Positions 10,560 to 22,380 of a stretch of 64,000 bases of DNA are shown here, in pieces. Position 1 is the first letter of the stretch. Each line of letters begins with the position of its first letter. The notes under the pieces were generated by a model. The model was not told the origin of the DNA. It saw only the letters and a list, made by a program, of their open reading frames with translations, and did no database searches. This stretch comes from Eumeta japonica. Taxonomy: Eukaryota > Arthropoda > Insecta > Lepidoptera > Psychidae. Location of the stretch: NCBI GenBank assembly GCA_005406025.1, contig BGZK01000012.1:1240001-1304000 (forward strand), given 5' to 3'. The position numbers were made by a program, and so were the translations under genes.

Positions 10560-11835
10560 GAATGGAGATGACGGCGTCTTGTCACTTGTACTTTATTATA
10601 AAGTATTATTATTTGTTGAAACTTGCCTATGGCATGTTTCCCTGTCTGATGATACAAAGTAAAATCATCCCTGTATTTAAAGGCGGTAGTAAATCAAACC
10701 AAATCAACTTTAGGCCTATATCTATTACATCGGCCTACATCCAATCCACATACCGAGATTTTGTAAATTATTTGAAAAACTTATCTTAAATCAATTTATA
10801 TCACATTTTCATAGTAACAATTTAATGTTCAGTAAACAGTTGGTCTTCCGCTAGGGTCATTCGACAATCGATGCTAGCGTTGAACTTGTTCAACAAATTT
10901 TCCGCGCCTGGGAGGATTCGCGAGACGTAGTGGTAGTGCTTTGTGATCTTTCCAATGAATTTAATGTTCAAATGACGAAATTCTAATCGGGAAGCTACGT
11001 CATTATGGGGTTACGGGCCTGGCACTCGGCCTTCTGAAATCGTATTAGAGCAATTTGATTCAAAGGGTTGATGTTAACGGCATAAGCTTGTTAGAATCTG
11101 TGGTCCGTATGGGGATTTCATAAGCATCAAGTCATTGGTTTGTTTCTGTTTTTAGTTTATATTATCAACTTGGCGAGTATTGTTGGGGACATTCATGAGA
11201 TAGCATTGTCCGCATCTGATATTTCATTGTTATTTAAAGTCGTAATACAACAAATCATCTATGACGCTGTGAATTTCGTTATCTTCAAAGTATAAAAATT
11301 GTTTACTGAAAATTACCTCCTTTGCAATACTAAAAAAAAATGTTTAAATTTTTACTTATAAATGTGAAAAATGGATGTGGTACCATTCTATAACAAAATG
11401 ATAAATTAGAATTTGTCGATGCTATCATATTCTTGGTAGTTATTCTGGATAACAGTCTTTAGTGGGGTCGCGAATCGTTTGTTCAATGTTGGCGAAAAGA
11501 CTTAGCTCTACAGTTAAAACGATAAGAAACTTGTCAGATATGCAAACCGCTAGATTGGTCTATTTTGGCTGTTTTCATAATTTAATGTCATACGGAATCT
11601 TGTAGTAGGTATATGCCACAGACATTGATAGAATTTTCGTGCTGAAAAAGTGGGTTATTCAGTGAGTACCCATGTTTAATAAGGTCCCTCAAAATATATG
11701 AAATCTATCCTTAAACTAATTAAATTTAAAATCATTATTAAACAAATGCTTGTTAAGAAACGGTATTATACATTTTGTGAATATTTAGAGGGACATAACC
11801 TGTTTGACTTCTTGCGGGTTTGTTATTTTGTGTTA
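10560..11835 (+). mobile_element. Jockey-type non-LTR retrotransposon relic 1 (5'-truncated RT)
   Basis: Plus-strand frames read KIIPVFKGGSKSNQINFRPI (the box around NFRPIS), then GHSTIDASVELVQQIFRAWE, VVVVLCDLSNEFN (catalytic palm A), MGIP and FLFLVYIN (palm B), then ALSASDISLLFKV at the second catalytic box. Several stops and frameshifts lie between them. The usual F-A-D-D is S-A-S-D here, and C-D-L-S-K-A-F-D is C-D-L-S-N-E-F-N, so catalytic residues are lost. No endonuclease is present, as expected for 5' truncation. The remaining C-terminal part decays until about 11.83 kb, tail to tail with the family A copy on the other strand. Confidence 0.85.
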
Positions 11836-11844
11836 TAAATTTAT

Positions 11845-12970
11845 TGTTATTATAAACTCACGCCTATTTACGAGAACAAAAGACAGAAACTATAGATTTC
11901 GACATGATACGACATTTACATATCTCTCTTGCTTCAGTGACATCCATTCTTTTTCAAGTCCCCATTCAATCTTTTCATGACAGCTCGTCGGTTCCGGGTG
12001 CTTAAAATTTGGCCCTTTTTTTTAATATGCTACCAATATGATCTGGTGGGATTTTCTAGAGCAACCCTTCCGATTTTTCCATTAAACACATTCACTCTAT
12101 AGATTTGCTTTGTTATTCTACTTTCATTCATCCTTTCTAGATGCAAAACCACCGCAACATACCTTTTTCTACTCTAGTCACGACATCTTTCTTCAAACCA
12201 CACCTCTCTCTGACATCACTGTTTCAACGTATATTTTTCAGAGACACCACACATATTACGCAGAGATCGTATCACCACCGCATTAATTCTACTTTAATTT
12301 TTCTTCTGCCATACCCAATTTTCACTACCATACATAAGTGTAAGGATTAGAACTTCACTGTAGATAGCCAAACGTGCTTGTTGTGTGACACATTTACATA
12401 ACAGCAAGCAAGGCCCCATTCAATTTACTTCACGCATTCACACTCGTTTCGATATATCTAGCATGTTTACCATCATATGTATACAGATTACCCAAGTATA
12501 AAACTCTAACTTGTTCGACACTCCAATCTTCTATATATATATATATATCCAATTAAATAGTACTTTCGCTTTTTTTCAAATACCATTACCTTAGTCTTGC
12601 TGAAATTTATTTTCGTACCTCTTTTCTTAACAGAATCATTCATTTCAGTTGCTATCAATTGTTATGTTCCGTTTATTCTGACGCAAGCACCGGAGCCCCA
12701 TATGATTGCAGTGCCTGTGTGAATCCGCTACTCACACCGTGCATGGATAGGGTTCTCCGTAGATTATTTTTTTACTCTGTCATAAGCTTTTTCTAGATCA
12801 GAAAATATAGAAAATTGTTAGGCCCTTGACCGAAAATTTTCCGGTAATGTTTCGCAGAGAAAAAATTTGGTTCGCACACCCCATCTCTTTCCAAAATCCC
12901 ATTGGTGCATCCCAGATCTTATTTTCAGTCTTTACTACAATCCTTTCAATAACGATTTTCCAATTTCACC
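11845..12970 (-). mobile_element. Family A non-LTR retrotransposon, RT palm to 3' end
   Basis: Minus-strand translation gives, in order, GVRTKFFLCETLPENF-like sequence, FSDLEKAYDRVKK (palm A), IHARCE, ACVRING, MNDSVKKRGTKINFSKTK and VMVFEK, then the C-terminal zinc-free tail and a 3' end with 'aataggcgtgagttta'. These line up with the long copy at 38.1-40.7 kb, but this one also keeps the part of palm A that is deleted there. It is broken by stops. It supplies the 3' terminus of the family: the copy ends close to 11,845. Confidence 0.85.
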
Positions 12971-13127
12971 ATTATTATCATAAATTTATATATGTTTCAT
13001 TGTATGACATAATATATTTAAAGTTGAAAAGAGCTATCATCAAGTTTCTTGTTCGTTCTTCTTGAGGGAAAACCGCCTTCCAAACGAATAGTATAGCAGT
13101 AAAGGTAGATGGTAAAGTGTTTTAGAG

Positions 13128-13545
13128 CAAGATCCTAGGGCTCCTAGACGTTACTTATTTTCTCAGAAATAATATCTATGGGATAAAGTAGCGTTAGTAT
13201 GTACTTTCAGTGTATGCATACCTGCTAGCTTGGGCCGTTACCATGTGCTAAAGGTCGGTAAAACTTAACTCATTTTTCACTTAATGGTTGATTTTTTAAA
13301 TATGTTTCAAAAAATATTGTAAAGCTATTAATCAGTACTGCCAGACACTTCCCGTCGGCTGTAAACTTTACCAGATCCTGTAAAGTTAAAAAAAAAATGA
13401 GTCTTGCTTATATTCTTAGTCTTACGTATTATATATGATACTTGAGGAACTATTTGAATATTTTCTATAAACAGCCAGATCAATCGTAGGAGTCAAACAT
13501 AACACCAGAAATTAAGTGTCGCTATGAGCGAGGTCATAACTCGTC
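13128..13545 (+). repeat. Unnamed ~440-bp dispersed repeat, copy 1
   Basis: Starts at gatcctaggg and contains 'cgttacttattttctcagaa', 'gtagcgttagtatgtacttt', 'cccgtcggctgtaaacttta' and 'ggaactatttgaatattttc'. The reverse complement of 15,270-15,718 has the same blocks in the same order along the full length. No open frame. Class unknown. Confidence 0.8.
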
Positions 13546-14271
13546 CGTTTAAGACCATCCGGAAATTCAATATATAGAAAAAGGATAAAAGTGTCAGGAA
13601 ATATTTTCCGAAATTCAGCGATGTAGACTTATTCAGCGATTTATAATTAGATCAAAATGTATTCAATACAATACAAGAATTTATTTTATCATGTCTACAA
13701 TGTGGCGGGAATAATTGAGGCAGATGTTGCCAGAGTTCAACTATTCATAACGTTTCGGCGTTAATGAAATGTTTAATCGCAAAACATCAAAAACATTGAT
13801 GATAGCAACTTACCACACATACATAGCTAGTCAGTGGAGTAACACGCGTATGAAGCAAGATGGTCTTTTTAGTCCTGAAAAACTATTTTCAGTCCACTAG
13901 GACTGACCGTTGGAAGATAACCAATTTCATTTTAATAGGTTCGACGGGGACCGACTGCCAGGCTTTGTAAAATAAGTGAATAAGAGAATTGCTCCAAAAC
14001 GAATCAGATATTCCACTTTTATTTTAAACAATTCATAGAGCCTTGTATCTATTTAATCTTAATTATTATATTTGTTTTAATAGAAGAACAAGCTAATGAC
14101 TATGATAAAAAATGTTGGGTTGGTGAGCTATCAAACTTCATTGTTGATTAAAAAATTACGACATACCCACTCGTTAATGGTTAATGTTTTAAATAATTCT
14201 TTTAAACATTTTACCTTACGAATTTCTTTGTTTATTATGTTTATTATTACTTGTTTTTTGTTTATTATTTG

Positions 14272-14760
14272 TGAAAGTGGCTTTTGCCTGCGGCTCCGCC
14301 CGCGTGGGCATCAAATCTTCCATCATTTATATCGACCGATCAATCTGTTAACCATAGATTATCGTTAACATAGTCATCGGTCTATCATTTCCGTTTGCGA
14401 TTCCAGTCCTGGCTCCGCTTTTGATTCCAATTCTGCTTCCGTTTTAGATTCCGTTTTTATTTTCAAAATATACATAATTCACCCGTGGTTCCGGTCGTGT
14501 AAACATACAGCGAGTTTTTCCATCCTTCATATCGATCGATGGCGTAGTCAACCACGTTCTCGTCTCGGCCACGTTCTCGACTCCGTACCAAATAAAAATC
14601 CGTATCCTTACACCTAAAACATACCTAGTGTCCCAAAATTTTTGTTATCAAACCATCTCACTTATGCTCTTGGTCCTGATTCCGGTCCCGCTCGCGATTC
14701 TGATACTGAACCGGAATTGAACTTGAATCTCTGTTGAACATTGTTGTTACCAATAAATCA
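14272..14760 (+). repeat. Dispersed repeat family B, copy 2
   Basis: Starts 'agtggcttttgcctgcggct' followed by 'ccgcccgcgtgggca', then a long run of 'gattcc', 'ttccg' and 'tcgattcc' motifs, as at 9.24 and 31.13 kb. A second, weaker start ('cacccgtggttccggtcgtg') near 14,480 suggests an internal duplication. Non-coding. Confidence 0.6.
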
Positions 14761-15269
14761 ATCGGCAGAAGTAAAGAATTCGTTTTTCGATCACGTGAGC
14801 GAAGTCGCGAGCAAAAGTGAGTATCTTTATAAATTATACCCTACATATATAGCAATATAATATATGTGTGTGTGTATATATATACATAAATATACAATTA
14901 TATATATACAAATTACATAGTTGTATAGTTTCAGGTAACTAATTCTGTTCAGCTGTTAAATCTTGATCGAGCAACGAACATCCAAACATACAAGCTTTCA
15001 CGTTTAAAATATTAAAAGGACAAAAAGGCAATAAAATGCGATTTTTGAAATTGTTTGCTATTAAACGACATCAGTTTTCTAAATGTTAAAAAAAACCTTC
15101 GTCCGTAAGTTAACAACTGTATGTAAAAAAAATCATTACGAGTTTAATGCATTTATATTCTGAAGTCTTATAATTACCTTTATAATTAAGCGTTAAAATT
15201 TAATTTAATTATTAACGAAGTCTTCAATAATACAAGTGATACAAGCTTATTAAAGCTATATTACGAAAC

Positions 15270-15718
15270 CATCTAATTTTCACGCTCGCACTCATACTGA
15301 TAGAAATTTAATGTGTGTCTTGGGTGATGTTTGACTTCTATGATTGGTCTGACTGTTTACAGAAAGTATTCAAATAGTTCCCCGAGTATCGTATATAAAA
15401 ACCGAGACTGAGAATATAAATAAGATTATTTTTTTTTATGGGGCATTAAAGAGTCTGGTAAAGTTCACAACCGACGGGCAGTGTCTCGCATTACTGATAA
15501 TTAATTTTTACAATATTCTTTGAACCATACATATAAAAAAACAGGCCTGAAACTTTAAGAAAAGTGAGTTATGTTAGCACCTACCTTTAGCACCTGGTAC
15601 CTGGAAATTGGACGTCGGCTCAAGCTAGCGGGTATGCGTACACTGAAAGTACATACTAACGCTACTTTATTCCACAGATATTATTTTTGAGAAAATAAGT
15701 AACGTCTGGGATCCTAGG
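15270..15718 (-). repeat. Unnamed ~440-bp dispersed repeat, copy 2 (inverted)
   Basis: Reverse complement of the copy at 13,128-13,545. Shared exact blocks include aagtacatactaacgctact and caaatagttcc. It ends at ggatccta, the mirror of the start of copy 1. The two copies form an inverted pair about 1.7 kb apart. Confidence 0.8.
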
Positions 15719-15719
15719 G

Positions 15720-15815
15720 ATATTTGAACTATAAATTCTTAAAGTATTATGACGCACTTCAAGTATTGTTAATGACCTATGAAATAAAGATATATTTGAA
15801 TTTGAATTTATAAAG
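15720..15815 (+). repeat. 3' tail of a non-LTR retroposon
   Basis: Ends in 'gacctatgaaataaagatat' and an A/T-rich tail. The same ending ('acgaaataaagatattttt') closes the Jockey relic at 29.3 kb. Probably a severely 5'-truncated copy of that family. Confidence 0.5.
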
Positions 15816-15819
15816 CGAA

Positions 15820-16095
15820 AGGAATTGCGTTCCAAACGGGTGTCCCACGACTCCGTTTTTTTTCATTATTTACGGGGACCTCCTTTCATTTTTTACTTAC
15901 TACTCAAAACATAGAGCCCTGTGCCAGACGGACGGACAGACGTAGTAGCCTTAGTAATCAAGCCCCATTGACACCCTTTGAAGCCACTAATTAAACATCG
16001 AAATGAATATAAGAAACTTTTTCCAAGGGAAGCTATAGTTTTTCCACGTCAAACTCTAATGACGCTGAGCAAAGCTCGGTTGCCCATATATTAAT
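15820..16095. repeat. Dispersed repeat with terminal hairpin
   Basis: Contains 'ggacggacagacgtagtagc' and ends with 'gctgagcaaagctcgg', a near-palindrome also found at 6296-6335. No coding signal. The class is uncertain; a Helitron-like end was considered, but no CTRR terminus follows the hairpin. Confidence 0.4.
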
Positions 16096-16529
16096 TACTT
16101 TGTCCGACATTGAGCATACATCCGACATCGAGGACATTGAGAGCACTTCTTTTTATTCGAGATGTTTCGGATAATATAAATAAAAAGAGTTAGAAATTAA
16201 TTATCAGGTTTTTACTTTTGCTTGTCTGCGTTTGAAATTTCATTTTCTTAAAAAAGAAAGATATTCTTATTTTATTTCTATTTTAAGATTATTACAAATA
16301 TGGGCACATATTAGTTTCTGTTGTAATTGCAGGTTTATCTTTTATTGTTTTATAATTATCATACGTACATATTTTGACAAGGTCGTCATCTCAAAAATGT
16401 ATTGGCCTAATTTTACTTCACATGTTAGTCTATCATGAGGATATTGTAAAACTGTAGAACTTCTAGTCCACATAAAACTCTATATGGCTATGGTTTTTTT
16501 TCGCTTCGGAAGCCAGTCAACGGCAATAA

Positions 16530-16735
16530 GGGGTGTTTTCCGTGATCTACGTTACGTTTCGGGGTGGTTTACCTTCGCGTATTCCGCGCCGTGAGAGCGG
16601 CAGATCGTTAGACGGGTGACTTGGGAGCGATGGATCCGGCGACACCGCAGTTGAATATTTGCTGCTGATGCACGTCAGACGCGAATACGCGGTTAGATGT
16701 CTAACGGTTATAAACCCCACGGCCACGTATGCCAC
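16530..16735. other. GC island
   Basis: About 200 bases of CpG-rich, non-repetitive sequence (for example gcgtattccgcgccgtgaga) in an AT-rich region. A short minus-strand frame crosses it but shows no recognisable domain. Candidate regulatory or conserved non-coding element. Confidence 0.4.
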
Positions 16736-16749
16736 ACATTCGTTGATCT

Positions 16750-19560
16750 GTTTAATATATCGGCCAAAACGTTTCTGTAAGTAAAATTCGTCTATTTAGT
16801 GTGATGCAAATAATATGTGAATATTTGTAAAGCATAAGTTGAAAACGTATACATTATTCATTCATAATATTATCGTTTTATAACTGTGTGAAATATTTGA
16901 TAGCAAAGAATATTTTTTATTAAATGTAATCGCATGGTTCATTAAATTGTAATTTGCATTATCTGAATAATGAAAAAGGAGCGGGTAACTTTACAAGAAA
17001 ATAGTTAATATTCTAGATTATATATAGTAATTAAAAGCATACTACAATTCGGGTATGGATTTCTATAGTAAAACAAAGTTGTTCTAGAGCTATAAGTATG
17101 CCTAAGGGCATAATCGTAAAGACAAACAGAAAGACGTATTTTATATTGCTTTACGATAACTAAAATAATTTATGCCAAGAAATAAGGCATTTAGACTGTG
17201 TCTGCTAAGCGATATCGTAATATTGTTACTGCTAACATTAAAGTTACCTCTTGTAGTCAAATATTTACAAAAACCTATTTAAAAAAAGGATGAAGAATCA
17301 TGTAAGTTAGACCAGTGGTCCTCATGCTGTGAGCCAATTAACGGACAGAAAGAGAGACTTGTGTATTGTATTTATTGTGTAGGATGATATACTTCTTAAT
17401 GTGATAGATGGACTGGTTTAAATTCCCGAATTTCAACAATATTGAAAAGAATTTAAACCAAGTATTAAATATAATTCTGATACTATATTCCGACGTAATA
17501 ACGGTGTTATAAACAATGAAAATTCATGTTTTATTCGCGCCATGCATTATGCACATTTCTTATTTCTACACTTATCATGTAAATTTTGGAGTGTACTCCC
17601 TAAGTCCAACCGATGTCGCCCTAGGCGTACATGTGCCTCGCTGTAACAAACTATAAACGTCGGCGTTGTCCGATTTTTTATAACATTTAAATACTATTAC
17701 TTGACATTTGGTCGATTGGATATAATTACATCTAATAGCCTAAAGTGAATTCCTACTGTCGATAACTATTCCAAGTATGTAGGATGCTTCCTAATTTAAC
17801 TTGTAGTAGCAAAATGAATGTTATTGTGCAAGGCTTTTCTGAAAACTACTGCATACTATGCACTACACACTACATACTATTTAATATTAATATACACTAT
17901 TCAATACACATTACGCACTAGACACTACACAATATACATTATACACTGTACAATATATATTATACTCTATATACATTATTCAGTACGTTAAAGCATGCGC
18001 AAATTTTTATTGTGTAATCCTTAGTATGAGTAACAAAAGTGTTTATGTGTTACATGTTATTTTTGTGAAAATGCCCTTTTTCTACTTTTAGAAGATAATT
18101 AATAAATGCGAACTCAGTATTATTTCTCTAACTATTATACTTTCTAAAATTAGAAAATGTGCGCGTTTGGACAAAAACAACCACACATCATCATGCCATC
18201 GCATCGAATGTAAATGTAAAAAAAGCGGAACGGGTCGTGACTATAAACATAATCAGCTAGCCTATTAATACGATAACTAGACGTACCCTGTGCGAAGAAT
18301 TCGCACAAATTATGTATAATAATTATCAGTTTACAAAATTACTAAAATATATATCTATAGTCATCTGATACAATTTGACTTACTTCGACGTCTTTCTGCT
18401 TAATTTTCCAGTATTCGTCGCCTAGGCATTTTATTTTATCGTTTTTGTAATTATTATATAAATAAATCGTTCAATTCAATTTAATGAATCAAAATTCATT
18501 TCAGGTATTCAATTCGTTTTTAATTTTGTACACTGTTTATAACGTTCTTCTTTTTGTTCTCATCGTTATTTTACATAAATACGAAACCTCTTATATTTTA
18601 ACAGTTCTGGTGACACTGTTGTCCTAGACACGAGTCATTTTAGTAGCGCAAAAAAAAAAATAAGCATTAATCGTAGATATCCACTTTTAAATATTACTAT
18701 TACACGAAAAATGATCGTAAATCGCTTGCATGCGTTGATGATGCAGCATTTATTTTCGTATATGTTACAAGGACATTTGTCGACAGTGGTTTTCCAATAG
18801 AAAAAAAAAAAGTGTGTGTGTATTAGTGTACACACGTAAGAAGTGAAACTTCTTTATAACATCATTTTTCGATAAATGATTTACTATTTACAACTTCACA
18901 GAAATTGGTTGAATAAAGCTAAATTAGATAAAGTTTATGCAAAAGGCTTTTATTATCATAGACATGGATACAAAAATAATACAATTATTTCACCTTTCTG
19001 CTACTAAGATTATAGCATTTCATTAATTATAATAGAATTATGACTATTATTGTTATCGTTATTATATATTTTTGTAATTAATGGCTTAACTCACTGATAT
19101 TTACAATCAAAAACTAAGGTTAACCTGAAATAACCTTAAAAAAATGTAACTACTCAAAACGGGCCGCTAAATACATTGGAGACATTTACCAATCTCTACT
19201 CCGCTGGAGAAAGTATACTTCGAATCACGCGTGGTAGGGATAAGAAAAAGATGGCGCGTAACGGAAAAATGTGACGCGTAACGATAAAATGTTCCACTAA
19301 ATTTTTTTCCAACCCCGATAAAAAAGTTTCACTTCAAAAAAACAATTATCAACGAGATAAGTTATAATTATAAATGGATACAGTGGATAGAGAAAGAAGC
19401 GCAAACGAAACGTAAATAGTAATCATACGTAAATGGTAATCATAAATATGGGGCAGTTAAATTTAAGAGTGCTTTCGATTTCCACGTGGACGTAAACGTG
19501 GGTCGTACTAATGTAATCGGATACCATCTAGGTGTGTTGGTTGTACGCAATCCGATAATT
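16750..19560. other. AT-rich sequence, no gene recognised
   Basis: No coding signal. At 17,845-17,985 lies a degenerate tandem array of a ~10-bp unit near 'tacactatac'. The rest shows nothing I can name. Confidence 0.4.
17845..17985. repeat. Degenerate tandem repeat, ~10-bp unit
   Basis: Variants of 'cactacacac', 'acactattca', 'catacactat' and 'tacactgtac' follow one another without coding potential. Confidence 0.65.
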
Positions 19561-19582
19561 CGTTAGGCAGCGTCCGTCGTGT

Positions 19583-19625
19583 AATTATAACAAACAAAAC
19601 CTTTAAGGTTTTGTTTGTTATAATT
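19583..19625. repeat. Perfect 43-bp palindrome (21-bp arms)
   Basis: Arms aattataacaaacaaaacc-tt and its exact reverse complement are separated by a single base. It can form a long hairpin or cruciform. No flanking target duplication was recognised. Confidence 0.9.
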
Positions 19626-19779
19626 TCGACGTTTGCGAATATGTAGAAAAAAAAAAAATTAAATCACAGTTGTTTAATATTTTGTAAAATCATTATTGGA
19701 ATATCTATTGGATTAAAATTTAATTAATTCCACCGAGGGCGATGTTTGTAATATAAATTCTGTCCGTTAAATAGTTTTT

Positions 19780-19975
19780 CGTGAACGCGATAGCGTCCAC
19801 TGGTTCGCTTCGCTGCCGGAAAAAAAGGTAGCAATTTAAACGGCCGCCCGCCACCGCTCAGCGGTACCCTTTGGGAGTATAAAATGCGCGGAACATTGGC
19901 GAAACGAGCGGGAACATTTGGCGGGCCTCCCACGCTACGCTCGTGCATTTTTAATGCCCCGAGCGACGTTTTGTA
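19780..19975. promoter_or_regulatory. GC island with TATA box, possible core promoter
   Basis: A CpG-rich block (acggccgcccgccaccgctc) is followed by TATAAAA at 19,878-19,884 and by more GC-rich sequence. About 270 bases downstream, at 20,154, a strong splice-donor-like sequence gtgagtaag appears. Together this could be the promoter and untranslated first exon of a plus-strand gene. No transcript evidence exists here, so this is inference. Confidence 0.3.
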
Positions 19976-20363
19976 TACGTATTAAAAGCACAGCTTTCTG
20001 AAGGAACTATCGACGTCGACGCGTTTATATTTGATTAATTAGTTTCCATTGATTGATTCTGACATTAATAGTAACTAAAATAAAATGTAAACACTGTAAG
20101 GACTTTGTGAAGAGAATGATGACGTTAACATCTTGTTAATAATATTAGATTTTGTGAGTAAGGTTCGCTGTTACGGACAACAAATTTAAGATAAATATTA
20201 GTTAAACACAGTGAATATAAGACAAAAACTAGTTAAAAGTGATTAAGTGAATAAAAACTCAGACCAATAGATGTGTTAGTAAACAATATCGTGACAATTT
20301 TCTAGATTGCGAACTTTAAGAAAATTGATCAAATAACATTTTAATGACATAATAAATAAAATA

Positions 20364-20369
<6 letters not shown>

Positions 20370-20400
<31 letters not shown>
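20370..20400. repeat. (TA)n microsatellite
   Basis: About 15 uninterrupted TA units. Confidence 0.95.
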
Positions 20401-20403
<3 letters not shown>

Positions 20404-20886
20404 ATTATATGTTATTGTCAAAAATGATACTTGTAAGGACGTATTTATCTATTGGATCATTTAAGATGTTGTTAAAGCGAAAGATGATGAAAAATTGGCT
20501 CTGAATTTTTTTTTTCTGTTTCACTTTTAAGAGGGGTCGGCAAACTTAAACAAAGGCCTGTCTCGAGAGCTTTGTGATCAGAATCTTCAAGTGTCAAAGG
20601 ACTGTCACATTGTCATAAGTTATTTTCATTCATAAAATCAGCAGTTAAGGCGGCTAAACGATAGTTATCGTGTGCATGTTCATAGTGTTCGATTTCTCAT
20701 CGTGATACCATCGGCTTCACTTATACTAAAATCCCATAAAACGAGAAGGACGTCTTAGGGATACGAGGTTAAAATATTGTGTATGTTCCAAAACAACACG
20801 CTAAGTAAACGCTCGCGGTTTCCGCCGTGACGAATGTAAGTACAAACTGTATGAATATAAAGTATGAGCACGGCCGCCGACGGATA

Positions 20887-21000
20887 ATGGATAACATAAG
20901 TATCGATGAAAGAAACTCATCACGATTATTACAACAAGACACGTCGTTGACACCGCTAATAACGAGAAAGCAATCTTTGGTTACTAAATGGAACCAGAAA
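20887..21000 (+). CDS. Possible short first coding exon, unrecognised
   Basis: An ATG in the context gataATGG opens 38 codons beginning MDNISIDERNSSRLL and containing SLTPLITRKQSLVTKW. Directly after, gtaatag could serve as a splice donor in phase 0. The peptide is hydrophilic with balanced composition and is unlike the low-complexity frames elsewhere. I recognise no family. About 20 bases further right a MITE begins. The frame also extends upstream without a stop to 20,827, so the start is uncertain. It may be a chance open frame. Confidence 0.22.
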
Positions 21001-21021
21001 GTAATAGACAAAAGAATAATT

Positions 21022-21271
21022 AAAAAAAAAAAAATCGACTGCGTAAAAATGAAATGAAAAGTCGGGAAAGAGGAGGACGTAAAAAATTATCCAATCAAAT
21101 ACGGTAAATATTTGCAGTCGGAGGCATCAGACTCATTTTTCCTCACTTATTGCGACTCTAGCTACACGTATGCCTCCGACAGCAAATATTTATCATATTT
21201 GATTGAATTACTTTTTACATCGTCTTGTTCCCATATTTTCAGCTCAAATTCATGCAGTCGGATTTTTTTCT
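21022..21271 (-). mobile_element. Hairpin MITE, copy 1
   Basis: Ends are inverted: left 'aaaaatcgactgcg' and right 'gcagtcggattttttt'. Inside, 36-nt arms at 21,092-21,127 and 21,170-21,205 match at 33 of 36 positions (ends caatcaaata and cggaggcat). The reverse complement aligns with 27,945-28,112. Non-coding, so it would depend on a transposase from elsewhere. The family name is unknown to me. Confidence 0.75.
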
Positions 21272-21589
21272 TTAATGTATATTCAATTTTAGATACGACA
21301 CGTCAAAAAAGAGAGGAATGTTGTACACAAATATCCTTGATATGAACAAGATATATTTTATTAAATGAGTTAACAAAAAATACGCGTTATACCTGAAATA
21401 TCTAAAAGTACATTTAAATTAAAAATATTTGTTATTATTTACCTCCTAATATTACATACCCAACTAAAATAATATTTTATTATAAATAGAACCTAAATTA
21501 CAATATTGTATTCCTCGTGAATGGAGCTGCGGGAAGAGCTATAGTTCATTTATAAAGGTAAAGACGCCTTTTTTTTAGAAGTATAGGCA

Positions 21590-22068
21590 CAGAAAACTTG
21601 GGATTTCTTTAATGTGTAGATCAATGTAGTCTGCGTAAGATTTTCTAGGGCGACCTTTGCCGAATCTTCTATCACACACATTTGCTCTATAAATTTGCTT
21701 TGTAAGTTTTCGTTTATCTTTGTCAGGTGGTCAAACTAACGTAATATACCTTTTTATACATTATTCCCTAGATGTTCTTTCAAACCACAACGTTCTTTAA
21801 CGTCGCTGTTCCTACATCTACCTTTCAAAGACACTCCAAACATGCTACAAAGCATCGCGTCTTCGCTGCATTGATTCTATTAAAATTTTTCTTCTGTCGT
21901 ATCTTCACAATATTTAATAAGCATAGGGAGCAGGACTTCATTATGGTTAGTCAAACGCGTTTGCCTTGAGACACTTTTACAATTCATAATAGCAAGCAAG
22001 GTACCATTGACTTTATTTCTTCGCTTATTCTCCTTTTAATGTCTCTATCATGTTTACTGTCATGTTAA
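21590..22068 (-). mobile_element. Family A non-LTR retrotransposon, 3' coding fragment
   Basis: The plus strand holds the complement of blocks 'tagtctgcgtaagattttct', 'cacatttgctctataaattt', 'taatataccttttta' and 'agcaagcaaggtaccattga', matching the copies at 11.85 and 49.50 kb in order. On the coding (minus) strand these correspond to the region from LLxxxNSKS to the tail. No intact frame. Confidence 0.75.
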
Positions 22069-22084
22069 AGACTATCCAAAGCGT

Positions 22085-22380
22085 TAAAGACTATACAACA
22101 GCCTTAACCACCCGGTTAAGGCTGTTGTTCTTCGAACCAGAGGGTCACTGGGTTCGATCCTGACCACGGGCGAATTTGTGACTAAATGAACTTTTAAATT
22201 AAGTCAAATCGAACCACTCGCGCCGTGCCTTGTGGAGCACGTCGAGTCTGTCGGTCCCGGGTGCGGTCGTCGCAGTGACGGTTCGTTGACGCCCCCGACC
22301 GCGCACTGACCAGCTTTTAGGGCTTTAGGGTCTAAGCCCCTCCTTAATCTGAAATGATAAGATTATGGAAGGGCGATTAG
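22085..22380 (+). repeat. tRNA-derived SINE, copy 1
   Basis: A B box, gggttcgatcc, sits at about 22,150, preceded by the A-box-like 'ggttaaggctg'. This is a Pol III promoter layout. The body includes 'gtctgtcggtcccgggtg' and 'gacgcccccgaccgcgcact', and the 3' end 'agggtctaagcccctcc' is similar to the SINE at 29.35 kb. The head is folded back (see hairpin). Confidence 0.65.
22095..22128. repeat. Perfect 15-bp hairpin at the SINE head
   Basis: Arms acaacagccttaacc and ggttaaggctgttgt match exactly around a 4-base loop. The right arm is the A-box region of the SINE, so the 5' end appears to have been copied back in inverted orientation. Confidence 0.85.

Noticed and set aside
16062..16092. Helitron 3' end (hairpin)
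   Set aside because: The ccgagc/gctcgg palindrome is not followed by CTRR at the expected distance at either locus (6.3 and 16.1 kb).
22085..22160. A tRNA gene at the B box gggttcgatcc
   Set aside because: The flanks do not fold into a cloverleaf with an acceptor stem, and the sequence continues as a SINE body.
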